Assembly (NCBI GenBank): GCA_020248985.1
Contig: JADCGL010000036.1
Location: 1 to 33,581 of the forward strand
Source: Telmatospirillum sp.
Lineage (GTDB): Bacteria; Pseudomonadota; Alphaproteobacteria; CACIAM-22H2
Reading direction: 5' to 3'
Length of the DNA stretch: 33,581 nt
Shown here: in pieces, positions 24,966 through 32,177 of the stretch
Layout of the letters: each line of letters opens with the position of its first letter
Position numbering within the stretch: position 1 is the stretch's first letter
The notes under the pieces: model-generated
What the model was told of the DNA's origin: nothing
Databases searched by the model: none
The model's input: the letters and a program-made list of their open reading frames with translations, nothing else
Program-made: the position numbers and the translations under genes

Positions 24966-27467
24966 CTAGAACCTCAGCGTGATGTTGAAAAGAACGGCAG
25001 CGTTGTTTTCGGCGACACCATCGTAGGTCTGGCGGCCGAAATTGAGGCCGAGCCCCGCTTCCACGACGTCGTCGGCGCGAATACGATGTTCATAGAGAAC
25101 ATTCATCGCCGGTCCCGCCCCAAAACCTGTGGCCCAATAGAGGCCCGGCGAAACCGTCAGGCGATGCTCGTAGAGGAATTCGTAGCGCCGATAGAGGGTC
25201 TGCGTCGCCGCCGCGCCGAACGTTGCGAGCGCGTCGACGCCGGGATTGTAGTAGGGTCGGTTGCGGTCGCTCGAACTGCGCGTGGCGGCAAGGCCCGCGA
25301 GCCCGTCGAGTGCGAAACCCGGACGCGTGTAGAGCCGCTCCACACCGCGCCCCGCCGCCGACAAGCGCAGATTGCCGTCCGAGAACGGCATCGCGCCGAT
25401 CTCCGCCGTCAGCAGTCGCAATTCGCTGGCGCGATATTGTCCGCGCAACGAAGCGGCATTCGCCGTGATTCCGTTGCGCAACGCGCGCAGCGGGGTGTTC
25501 CGCGAGAGAATCTCGGCGGTTCCGCCGACCTGCCAATAATCGTCGAGCGCCCGGTCGGCAAGCACGCGACCGCCGAGACGCCCCTGCCCCAACCCGGCGC
25601 CGAAAGACTGGCTCGCCCGGTCGGAATAAGCGCTCATCGTCGCTTCGGCACTTGCGACCCAATCTGGATCGCGATATTCGGCCCCCGCAGCGGTGCGCCG
25701 GAGATCGATCGCGCCTTCGGCGTCCGAGAGTTTTTCGTGCGCCGCAAAGGCCGATGCGAAGACGCGCCAATTGTAGGCGATCGGCCGCGAATAGATCGAT
25801 GCCCCCAACGACAGGCCGGACCCGCCCTGGACGTTGGTCGCAGCCCGTATCGCCTGTTCGGCCTCGAAGCGGAATTCGGCGAGGTTGTGCACGTACCAGA
25901 GGCGGTCGAGCCGCTGGACGCTTTGGTTTTCAGGAAAGCGGCGCTTCAGATCCGCCAAAGGCGCCGCGACTTTGGCGTAGTCGCGGGCCCGCAGATCGTT
26001 GCGCGCGCGCGCTTCTTCGTTCGCCACGTTGACCGGCTGCAGGGCCGCACTGATGCGATATTCGCGCGCCGCAAGGCGCGGCCAGCCGCGCGCCGAATAG
26101 ACATTTGCAAGTGCGGTGCGAAAGCGCGTGTTGTTGGGTGCCGCCGCCGCCAACGCGTCGATGCGGCGATTGGCCTCGGCAAGCTCGTCGGCGAATAGGC
26201 GCGCATTCGCTGCCGCCAGCGCCGTCGTGGCGCGTTCCGGGTTTTCGACGGGGTCGGGCAGCCCCTTCAGATAGAACCAAACGGCCTGGTCGCTTTCGGC
26301 TTGGTCGGCTTGGCTGTAGGCGGAAGCGAAATCGTCGAGTTCGACATAGGCGTAGAACAAGGCCAGTCGCGTTTCGGGATTGCGCGGATCGCGCTCGAGC
26401 GCGCGCGCAAAAAGCGGCCGCGCCTTCTCGGGCTCGCGCAGATAGAGGTATGCGTCGGCCGCTGCGGCCAGCGCGAACTCCGGCACGACGGCACCTTGGG
26501 CGACGAGTTCTTCGTACTCCGCGCGCACTTCGGCCATCCGCACACGGTCGCGCAACGCGACGAGCCTGTCGAAACGCGCGCGCAAGATCGCATCGACCGG
26601 CGGCAGCAGCATCGCGCGCCACGCCGCAAGTTGCCGATCCAGCATCGCAAGAGCGCGGTCGGTCGCCGCAAACCGCATTGCCTCGCTTGGCGGCTCGAGG
26701 ATGCCCCACCGCACCAAGGCGGCGCCGACATTGCCTTCCAGGCGCCGCCGCTCAGCTGCGTCAAGCAACCCCGGTTCGCGATCGGCAAGTTCGAGGGCGC
26801 GCTGCGGCGCACCCATCGCATCGATCGCAAAGATGCGCTCGCGACGTGCAGACGCGCTCGTTGCGTCGAGCTTCACGGCGCGATCGACATAGCGCAGCGC
26901 ATCGACCGGCCGACGTTGTGCCGATGCGGCAAAGGCTGCGGCGAGCAACAGTTCGACATTTTCGCCGATCCGCGCGATGTCCTGCAGCGCCAAGGCCTCG
27001 CCGGCCTTCGCCTCGCCAAGATCAACGAGGGTGCGGCTCTCGCCGGCCATGAAATCGACGTTGCGCGGCCACAATTGACGCGCGCGCCGGTAGAATGCCA
27101 AAGCCTGCAATGGCGCATCGACGCGCCGATAGGCGAGTGCGACTGCCTCAAGCAGGTATTCTTGCGTCTGGGGCGGCCACATCGCCTCGAAAATCGCAAT
27201 CGCCTCGGGCTCGCGCCCCCCCCAGGTCAGCACCACGGCGAGATCGCGCAGCACAGCCGGATCGTCGGGAAAAGCGCGTCGCATTGCCTCCAATTCCGCA
27301 ATACCGGCCTCGAATGCGCCGCCGCGGGCCAAAGCGACGGCAGCCGCACGCGCGGCTTCAGGGCTCGGAACCTGTGCTGCCACCCCGAAACACGTCATCG
27401 ACGCGCCGACCGCTACGGTTGCCGCAAGGCAAGCACGTTGGAACCGGCACAGCAGTGGCAGGGACAA
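24966..27467 (-). CDS. pgaA: PgaA-like outer-membrane PNAG export porin with TPR domain
   Basis: An 833-residue outer-membrane exporter. After a signal segment (ACLAATVAVGASMTCFGVAAQ) come TPR-like helical repeats to about residue 530 (for example EAGIAELEAMRRAFPDDPAVLRDLAVV), which bind deacetylated PNAG in the periplasm. The C-terminal 290 residues form a beta-barrel with alternating strands and a terminal Phe (ITLRF). The start is TTG 27467 with no clear ribosome site; a CTG at 27476 is the only other in-frame option near the signal peptide. Its own stress box lies 50-92 bases upstream. First gene of pgaABCD; length is close to E. coli PgaA. Confidence 0.9.
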   Translation of the reverse strand: MSLPLLCRFQRACLAATVAVGASMTCFGVAAQVPSPEAARAAAVALARGGAFEAGIAELEAMRRAFPDDPAVLRDLAVVLTWGGREPEAIAIFEAMWPPQTQEYLLEAVALAYRRVDAPLQALAFYRRARQLWPRNVDFMAGESRTLVDLGEAKAGEALALQDIARIGENVELLLAAAFAASAQRRPVDALRYVDRAVKLDATSASARRERIFAIDAMGAPQRALELADREPGLLDAAERRRLEGNVGAALVRWGILEPPSEAMRFAATDRALAMLDRQLAAWRAMLLPPVDAILRARFDRLVALRDRVRMAEVRAEYEELVAQGAVVPEFALAAAADAYLYLREPEKARPLFARALERDPRNPETRLALFYAYVELDDFASAYSQADQAESDQAVWFYLKGLPDPVENPERATTALAAANARLFADELAEANRRIDALAAAAPNNTRFRTALANVYSARGWPRLAAREYRISAALQPVNVANEEARARNDLRARDYAKVAAPLADLKRRFPENQSVQRLDRLWYVHNLAEFRFEAEQAIRAATNVQGGSGLSLGASIYSRPIAYNWRVFASAFAAHEKLSDAEGAIDLRRTAAGAEYRDPDWVASAEATMSAYSDRASQSFGAGLGQGRLGGRVLADRALDDYWQVGGTAEILSRNTPLRALRNGITANAASLRGQYRASELRLLTAEIGAMPFSDGNLRLSAAGRGVERLYTRPGFALDGLAGLAATRSSSDRNRPYYNPGVDALATFGAAATQTLYRRYEFLYEHRLTVSPGLYWATGFGAGPAMNVLYEHRIRADDVVEAGLGLNFGRQTYDGVAENNAAVLFNITLRF

Positions 27468-27516
27468 AAAAGACAGAAGAGCCGCCCAAGTATGGGTTTT
27501 CGGAACAGCACGCGCA

Positions 27517-27559
27517 AACCTGCGGACAGGTTGCGCGCGCCGCCAGCCTCGGAAACTAC
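27517..27559 (-). promoter_or_regulatory. Stress box plus -10-like element for pgaABCD
   Basis: On the minus strand the box GTAGTTTCCGAGGCTGGC (27542-27559) is followed at offset 38 by CAGGTT (27517-27522). It lies between the BON gene stop and the pgaA start, pointing at pgaA; transcription would begin near 27510. The 16-base core is identical to the copy at 18255. Confidence 0.65.
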
Positions 27560-27581
27560 CTACGCGGTTTGTGCGTCGGGT

Positions 27582-27896
27582 CTACTTGACGATCAGATTG
27601 TTCGAGACCTGCCGCACGCCTTTGACGCCGCCCGCAACGCTGCCCGCGCGCCATTTCGCCTGGATCGTATCGACGAAACCGCTGAGTTGGACCGTGCCTT
27701 TGTAGGTTTCGACGTCAATCTGGGTAAGTTTCAGATCCTTGTCGCCGATGATGTCGGCGCGGACTTTGCTGCTGATCACGGCATCGTCGACATATTCGCC
27801 GGTACTTTCGCTGGTGCTCGTCGAATTGCAGGCCATTGCCGAAAGGGACAGAAGGCCGACAAAGGCCGCATTGAGAAGGATTCGATGACGTTTCAT
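27582..27896 (-). CDS. BON-domain lipoprotein (OsmY-like)
   Basis: A 104-residue exported protein. MKRHRILLNAAFVGLLSLSA ends in the lipobox SAMACNS. One BON domain follows: DDAVISSKVRADIIGDKDLK, IDVETYKGTVQLSGFVDT and GVKGVRQVSNNLIVK, covering nearly the whole mature protein. BON domains are thought to bind phospholipid surfaces; OsmY-type proteins are induced by osmotic and stationary-phase stress. It lies 52 bases after the CsbD-like gene and is probably transcribed with it from the box at 28220. The ribosome site is weak. Confidence 0.9.
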   Translation of the reverse strand: MKRHRILLNAAFVGLLSLSAMACNSTSTSESTGEYVDDAVISSKVRADIIGDKDLKLTQIDVETYKGTVQLSGFVDTIQAKWRAGSVAGGVKGVRQVSNNLIVK

Positions 27897-27948
27897 GGCG
27901 AGTTCTCGCTTGTTGTTTGGAATTTGGGGAGACGACGCAGGCGCAACG

Positions 27949-28134
27949 CTATTTCTTGACGAACGTCTCGCGGATCGCGTCTTTCATGCCGCCGACGGCA
28001 CTCTGGACGGCACCGGTCGCCTTTTGCGCCTGGCCCTCGGCCTCGAGCTTGGTATCGCCGACGAGCTTGCCGGTCGCCCGTTTGACGCCGCCGACGATCT
28101 GGTTGGCCGAGCCCTTGATGCGGTCTTTGTCCAT
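27949..28134 (-). CDS. CsbD-like small stress protein
   Basis: A 61-residue hydrophilic protein of the CsbD family (MDKDRIKGSANQIVGGVKRA, then GKLVGDTKLEAEGQAQKATG). Members are strongly induced by general stress regulators in many bacteria (sigma-B in Bacillus), with unknown biochemical function. The start ATG 28134 has AGGAG eight bases upstream. It is first in a two-gene unit with the BON lipoprotein and has a stress box about 85-100 bases before the start. Confidence 0.94.
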   Translation of the reverse strand: MDKDRIKGSANQIVGGVKRATGKLVGDTKLEAEGQAQKATGAVQSAVGGMKDAIRETFVKK

Positions 28135-28194
28135 TCGAAATACTCCTGGGAAAACGTCGAGAAGAGGCTACGAGCGAGCCCCGTTAATGCACGC

Positions 28195-28237
28195 AATCTA
28201 GGGAAAGCCACTTCGGCGTGGCAGCCACGGAAACTAC
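28195..28237 (-). promoter_or_regulatory. Stress box plus -10-like element for csbD-BON
   Basis: Minus-strand box GTAGTTTCCGTGGCTGCC (28220-28237), then TAGATT (28195-28200) at offset 38. It stands 29 bases from an outward-facing second box that serves the PRC/SOD unit on the other strand. Confidence 0.65.
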
Positions 28238-28266
28238 CCACGGCGGCATCGGCTGCGAGCCCTAGG

Positions 28267-28309
28267 TGGATTCCGATTCTGTCCTGCGGCACAGCGCACG
28301 CGCAGGATG
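28267..28309 (+). promoter_or_regulatory. Stress box (diverged) plus -10-like element for the PRC/SOD unit
   Basis: GTGGATTCCGATTCTGTC (28267-28284) matches the dps box at 14 of 18 positions. CAGGAT (28304-28309) follows at offset 38. The leader to the ATG at 28360 would be about 45 bases. Confidence 0.55.
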
Positions 28310-28359
28310 GCATCTTCAAAGAGCGGCCGGACGACCCGGCAGGTTCCAGAGGAGCAGCG

Positions 28360-28746
28360 ATGACCGACATGACGTCCATCACAACCGGCACGCTGATTGC
28401 CGCCGAGCAAGTAAAGGGCACCGCCGTCTACAACAAAAGCGGCGAAAAGCTCGGCACGGTTGCCGCCACGATGATCGACAAGGTAAGCGGACGCGCGATC
28501 TACGCGGTGATGTCGTTCGGCGGCTTTCTCGGCATCGGCGAACGGCAGCATCCGCTACCCTGGGCCACGCTCAAATTCGATTCCGAGCGCAACGGCTACG
28601 TCGTCGACGTCGACAAAGCCAAACTCGAGAACGCCCCGACCTACGAGACCGGATCGGATTTCGAGTGGACGCCCGATTACGGGCGCAAAGTCGACGACTA
28701 CTACGCAACGCCGAGCTTCTGGCGACGCGAAAGCGCCTCATCGTGA
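28360..28746 (+). CDS. PRC-barrel domain protein, cytosolic
   Basis: A 128-residue protein without a signal peptide. The PRC barrel covers about 15-90: VKGTAVYNKSGEKLGTVAAT, the signature YAVMSFGGFLGIGERQHPLPW and GYVVDVDKAKLENAP. A C-terminal extension (DFEWTPDYGRKVDDYYATPSFW) is typical of alphaproteobacterial PRC stress proteins. The start ATG 28360 has GAGGAG; the frame is open further upstream but crosses the promoter. Its stop overlaps the start of the SOD-like gene (GTGA). It shares its central motif with the PRC protein at 32832. Confidence 0.88.
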   Translation: MTDMTSITTGTLIAAEQVKGTAVYNKSGEKLGTVAATMIDKVSGRAIYAVMSFGGFLGIGERQHPLPWATLKFDSERNGYVVDVDKAKLENAPTYETGSDFEWTPDYGRKVDDYYATPSFWRRESASS

Positions 28747-29390
28747 CCGTCGAAAAAACGCCGCTGCAGCTGCGCAGCTTCGCCGCCGCGCATGCCGCAA
28801 TCTCGCTTCCGTTCGATGCAGGGAAGCTCCCCGGCCTTTCGCAGCGCTTGATCCAGTCCCACTGGGAAAACAACTACATCGCCTCGGTCAAAGGCTTGAA
28901 CATCGTCGAAGCGCGGCTTGCCGCAGCGCTGGGCGACGATGCCTTTCCGCCGATCGTGTACGGCACCCTCAAACGCGAGGAAGCTTTGCGCACCGGCTCG
29001 ATCGTGCTGCACGAACATTATTTCGCCAATCTCGGCGGCAACGGAAAGCCAGGCGGCACCGTCGTCGCAGCGCTCGAGAGCGCGTTCGGCACGCACGCCC
29101 TGTGGGAGCGCGATTTCCGTCGCACGGCGCTTTCGCTTTCCGGCGCATCGGGTTGGTGCAGCCTCACGCTCAACACCCACACGGGCGCGCTGCAGAATGT
29201 CTGGGCATCGGACCACCTCCATGCGGTCGCCTGCGGCACGCCGCTGCTCGTGCTCGACATGTACGAACACGCATACCAGATCGATTACGGCGCATCTGCG
29301 GCAGACTATATCGATGCCTGCTTCCGCAATTTCGATTGGGCCGAAGTCGAACGGCGCTATAGGCGCACATCGGCACGCCACATTGCCTGA
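28743..29390 (+). CDS. Fe/Mn superoxide dismutase-fold protein with unusual active-site surroundings
   Basis: A 215-residue protein of the Fe/Mn-SOD family, which converts superoxide to oxygen and peroxide. The four metal ligands can be assigned: His40, His90 (VLHEHYFANLGG), Asp172 and His176 (LDMYEHAYQIDYG). In a hand alignment to E. coli SodA the second-sphere His30 and Tyr34 correspond to Asn44 and Ser48, and neither the Fe-type nor the Mn-type active-site Gln is evident. Activity is therefore doubtful or altered. The GTG start at 28743 overlaps the PRC stop by four bases, so the two are translationally coupled. No signal peptide; cytosolic. Confidence 0.83.
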   Translation: MTVEKTPLQLRSFAAAHAAISLPFDAGKLPGLSQRLIQSHWENNYIASVKGLNIVEARLAAALGDDAFPPIVYGTLKREEALRTGSIVLHEHYFANLGGNGKPGGTVVAALESAFGTHALWERDFRRTALSLSGASGWCSLTLNTHTGALQNVWASDHLHAVACGTPLLVLDMYEHAYQIDYGASAADYIDACFRNFDWAEVERRYRRTSARHIA

Positions 29391-29422
29391 ACGCTCCCCT
29401 CCGCAACACACTGAGGAACGCC

Positions 29423-29635
29423 ATGAACCAAACGCAGATCCTGGGAATAACACTGTTTGTCGGCGGTGCCGTGCTGCTTTGGCTCGCCTATGGCGCATGG
29501 GACGCACCGATCGACCGCCTCTCCGTCGCGATCGCTGGCGAACACACCGACCGCACGATCGAATATCTCGTCGGCGGAACGGTCGTTGCCGTCGCGGGCG
29601 CCCTTATGGCCCTGTTCGGCAGCGGCAAAGCCTGA
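29423..29635 (+). CDS. DUF3185 family small membrane protein
   Basis: A 70-residue protein with two membrane segments (ILGITLFVGGAVLLWLAYGA and YLVGGTVVAVAGALMALFG) joined by a polar loop with DRLSVAIAGEHTDRT. This fits DUF3185, small inner-membrane proteins of unknown function common in stress-gene clusters. ATG 29423 has TGAGGAA upstream. It lies 32 bases after the SOD-like gene and its stop overlaps the next start (TGATG). Confidence 0.82.
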   Translation: MNQTQILGITLFVGGAVLLWLAYGAWDAPIDRLSVAIAGEHTDRTIEYLVGGTVVAVAGALMALFGSGKA

Positions 29636-29874
29636 TGCCCGTTCGAGCGCCCTTGTTGCGTGCGCAAACGCCGCTGCCTGTCGCGCGAAACGCTTGGCCG
29701 AACGTGACGCAGGTCGAGGCAGCCCGCGACGATGCGGTCCGGCTTGCCGCCTGGAGCCGCACGCTTCCGGCTGCCGACGACGGCGACAAGCGCGACATAC
29801 TGCACCGCATAGCAACCTATCTGCCCGGCGCCGTGCGCCATGCGCGGCTGCGGCCGGGCACTGAAAATTTCTGA
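29635..29874 (+). CDS. Hypothetical protein, 79 residues
   Basis: Starts at ATG 29635 in a TGATG overlap with the DUF3185 stop, which supports real coupled translation. The sequence is basic and Ala/Arg-rich (TPLPVARNAWPNVTQVEAAR, AAWSRTLPAADDGDKRDIL) with a predicted helical middle. No membrane segment, signal or known motif is seen. Its last 35 bases overlap the possible ATG of the next gene. I do not recognise a family. Confidence 0.5.
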   Translation: MPVRAPLLRAQTPLPVARNAWPNVTQVEAARDDAVRLAAWSRTLPAADDGDKRDILHRIATYLPGAVRHARLRPGTENF

Positions 29875-30985
29875 CCACGCGGGACCGCGGGTGCCGTACA
29901 CGGCCGTTGCGGCATTCTGGCGCATCGGCGGTGGCTTTTTTGCCGGCCGCAAAGGTTGGCGCATCAAACTGCTCGTCGCCGCATTGGCACTGCTCGGCGT
30001 TGCGCAAGTCGGCGTCCAGCTCTCGCTGAATGTTTGGAGCGGAATGGTTTTCAACGCTATCGAACAGCGCGACACGGGTGCCGTGCTACGCCAAGTCGGG
30101 CTTTTCGTGGGCCTTGCAAGCGCCTTCTTGCTGCTCTCCGGCTACACGCTGTTCGCCAAAATGCGCCTCCAAGTCGATTGGCGCGCCTGGATAACGAACC
30201 GGCTCGTAACCGACTGGCTTGCCCACGGGCGCAACGCCGAACTCGCCGCAAGCGGCGATGCGCCCGACAATCCCGAACAGCGCATCGCCGAAGACGTGCG
30301 GCTCGCTGCCGAAGGTGCGGTCGACTTCGCCGACGGCATCTTCCATGCCATGCTGCTGCTCGCTTGTTTCGTGACGCTGCTGTGGACGCTGTCCGGCCGG
30401 CTCGATTTCGACGTTGCCGGCGTCGTGATCTCGATTCCGGGCTATCTCGTTTGGGCCGCTATCGGCTATGCCGGGGCCGGCACGTTTCTCACGTACATGC
30501 TCGGCCGCCCGCTGATCCGCCTCAACCAGGAGAAGCTCAGCAATGAAGCCGACTTCCGCATCAGCTTGTTCCACGTGCATGCGAACAGTGCGGGCGAAGG
30601 AGCAACCGAACCTTCGGACGAGGAGCGCCGCGACCTCGGCGAGCGTTTCGCACGCGTGATCGTGACATGGCGCCTATTGATGCTGCAGACGCGGCGCCTG
30701 AGCTACATGACATCAGGGTACGCGATCATCGCGACGGGCTTCCCGGTGCTGATCACCTCGCCCGACTATTTCGCGCGCGCGATCACGCTGGGCGGCCTCA
30801 TGCAGGCGACGGCCGCCTTCATCACGGTGCAGGACACGCTAAGCTGGTTCGTCAACAACTATGCGCGCTTTGCCGACTGGTCGGCCAGCGTGCGGCGCAT
30901 CGCGACATTTCGCGCCGCCCTCGACGCCCTCATCGAAAAAAAGGCCGCGGCGGCACCTACGCGCGCACCGGCAGAAACCGCGTAA
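29840..30985 (+). CDS. ABC-transporter-type transmembrane protein without ATPase domain (SbmA/BacA or YddA TMD-like)
   Basis: A 381-residue inner-membrane protein with about six hydrophobic segments. The order is like the membrane domain of SbmA/BacA and YddA-type ABC proteins: AAFWRIGGGFFAGRKGWRIK at the start, VDWRAWITNRLVTDWL, DNPEQRIAEDV in the first cytosolic loop, GRPLIRLNQEKLSNEADFRISL and a late NNYARFADWSASVRRI. YddA relatives continue into a nucleotide-binding domain; this one ends about 35 residues after the last TMD motif, with no Walker motifs. SbmA/BacA proteins lack an ATPase and import peptides with protons. ATG 29840 or GTG 29891 may be the start. The last 29 bases overlap the convergent YflT-like gene. 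Confidence 0.75.
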   Translation: MRGCGRALKISDHAGPRVPYTAVAAFWRIGGGFFAGRKGWRIKLLVAALALLGVAQVGVQLSLNVWSGMVFNAIEQRDTGAVLRQVGLFVGLASAFLLLSGYTLFAKMRLQVDWRAWITNRLVTDWLAHGRNAELAASGDAPDNPEQRIAEDVRLAAEGAVDFADGIFHAMLLLACFVTLLWTLSGRLDFDVAGVVISIPGYLVWAAIGYAGAGTFLTYMLGRPLIRLNQEKLSNEADFRISLFHVHANSAGEGATEPSDEERRDLGERFARVIVTWRLLMLQTRRLSYMTSGYAIIATGFPVLITSPDYFARAITLGGLMQATAAFITVQDTLSWFVNNYARFADWSASVRRIATFRAALDALIEKKAAAAPTRAPAETA

Positions 30986-31511
30986 GTTCGCCGACTGCGA
31001 TCGGGCGCATCGGCGGCAAGGCCGGCGAAGCGATCGGCAGAAGTCGCTTTGCAAGGGCGGCGTCTTCGGCACTGCCCTTCACGACGATCAGGAATGTGCC
31101 CGCTTTTACCATCGTCTCGTATTTCAGAACCGATCCGGCAGGCAGGCCGAAGCTGTAGAGCGTGGCGCCCAAGGCGCCAAGACCGCCGATGATGAGTGCG
31201 CCCTCAATCGCCGCAACCAGTGCCGCGCCGAGAAAGCCGAATATCTCGAAGCCATCGACCGCCGGTACCGCAAACATGACGCCGCCGATAGCCAGTCCCC
31301 AGAATCCACCCCAGGAAAGACCAAGCTTGCTCCAGAAACGAACGCGATCGCCAGCGCTGTAGAAACCGGCGATCCGCCGTTCACTATGACCGCCTGTCGC
31401 GACGATCGACAGCGCATGTCGGTCGAACCCCGACATCGCGAGCTGCAGGATGCCGACTTCGGCATCTTGCCGCGTATCGAATGTCGCAACGATCGCTGCA
31501 TTCTGGCGCAT
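30957..31511 (-). CDS. General stress protein 17M / YflT-like protein with membrane segment
   Basis: A 184-residue protein. The N-terminus (IVATFDTRQDAEVGILQLAM, then FDRHALSIVATG) fits the YflT/GSP17M ferredoxin-like domain that senses or mediates general stress in Bacillus relatives. The centre has two hydrophobic segments (LSWGGFWGLAIGGVMFAVP and GFLGAALVAAIEGALIIGGLG), the Gly-rich pair often found in these proteins. The tail (GTFLIVVKGSAEDAALAKRL) returns to a soluble fold. ATG 31511 has AAGGAG; the frame is open 11 codons further, but that extension overlaps the ribosome site. It has its own stress box on the minus strand. Confidence 0.8.
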   Translation of the reverse strand: MRQNAAIVATFDTRQDAEVGILQLAMSGFDRHALSIVATGGHSERRIAGFYSAGDRVRFWSKLGLSWGGFWGLAIGGVMFAVPAVDGFEIFGFLGAALVAAIEGALIIGGLGALGATLYSFGLPAGSVLKYETMVKAGTFLIVVKGSAEDAALAKRLLPIASPALPPMRPIAVGELTRFLPVRA

Positions 31512-31542
31512 GCCACGCTCCTTTGAGATCGACGAAAGCGCC

Positions 31543-31584
31543 ATTCTAGGCGCTTGAAGCGTTGCTCCTAGTGCCGGGAACTAC
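31543..31584 (-). promoter_or_regulatory. Stress box plus -10-like element for the YflT-like gene
   Basis: Minus-strand box GTAGTTCCCGGCACTAGG (31567-31584), strong in the first ten bases, then TAGAAT (31543-31548) at offset 37. Transcription would start near 31536, about 25 bases before the ATG at 31511, leaving room for the AAGGAG ribosome site. Confidence 0.6.
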
Positions 31585-31626
31585 GCAAGTGCGCCGTCGG
31601 CAGTCACGCCGGAGTGCCGGACTGCG

Positions 31627-31669
31627 TACTTGCCGAGTCTGCCGAGACTGCGCGTCCGGCGGCATAGTC
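31627..31669 (+). promoter_or_regulatory. Stress box (diverged) plus -10-like element for the gene at 31710
   Basis: GTACTTGCCGAGTCTGCC (31627-31644), strong in its second half and continuing GAG as at dps, then CATAGT (31664-31669) at offset 38. It faces away from the minus-strand box 42 bases to the left. Confidence 0.55.
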
Positions 31670-31709
31670 GGGCCATCGAATTCGCACGACCGCGCAAGGA
31701 CTCCACAAG

Positions 31710-32132
31710 ATGGCCGACAAGAACCAGGTAAAAGGCAAAACCAGCCGTCCTTCCGCCTATTTCGAAGAACCGCGCGACGTCGTCGCCGACGCAGCCCTGT
31801 CGCCGCACCAGAAAGACGCCATCCTCAAGACCCTCGAACAGGATGCGCGCCAAATGTCCGATGCGAGTTCCGAAGGAATGGGCGGAGGCGAGCGCAACAA
31901 GCTGCACGACGTGCTGACAGCAGCCGATACGCTGTCGCTCCAGCCGGTCGCGAACGCCTACGAGACTGTGCTCGTCGATCTGCGGTCGCGCCAGGGACAC
32001 GAGGGCGATGCAGTGCAGCTTCGTCTGCTCAAACAGGCTCTCGCAGCACTCGAAGCGCTCGTCAGAACTTCTGCCAGAACTTCGGAGGCTGCACGCGACG
32101 TGGTTCCGGTCGCCGCCCAGAATCTTGCTTAA
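31710..32132 (+). CDS. Hypothetical stress-island protein, 140 residues
   Basis: A soluble protein with no signal or membrane segment. The first 70 residues (SAYFEEPRDVVADAALSPHQ, KDAILKTLEQDARQMSDAS, EGMGGGERNKL) resemble a short helical hypothetical family I have seen in rhizobial genomes, in which an N-terminal EP..V..D..L segment precedes an Asp/Glu-rich helix and an EGMxGG turn. The second half is helical (LRLLKQALAALEALVRTS). Function unknown. ATG 31710 has AAGGA upstream, and a stress box precedes it. Confidence 0.72.
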   Translation: MADKNQVKGKTSRPSAYFEEPRDVVADAALSPHQKDAILKTLEQDARQMSDASSEGMGGGERNKLHDVLTAADTLSLQPVANAYETVLVDLRSRQGHEGDAVQLRLLKQALAALEALVRTSARTSEAARDVVPVAAQNLA

Positions 32133-32177
32133 GCGCCGTCCGCAAAGACCCGCTCCAACAGAAACGCGAGGGATCCC

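Noticed and set aside
22987-24969. Plus-strand open frame of 660 codons
   Set aside because: Exact mirror of pgaB, which has intact NodB motifs and pga operon context.
17673-31584. Reading the repeated box as EcfG (general stress sigma) -35 GGAAC promoters
   Set aside because: In the GGAAC orientation no CGTT lies 16-17 bases downstream, and the promoters would point away from the genes in every case.
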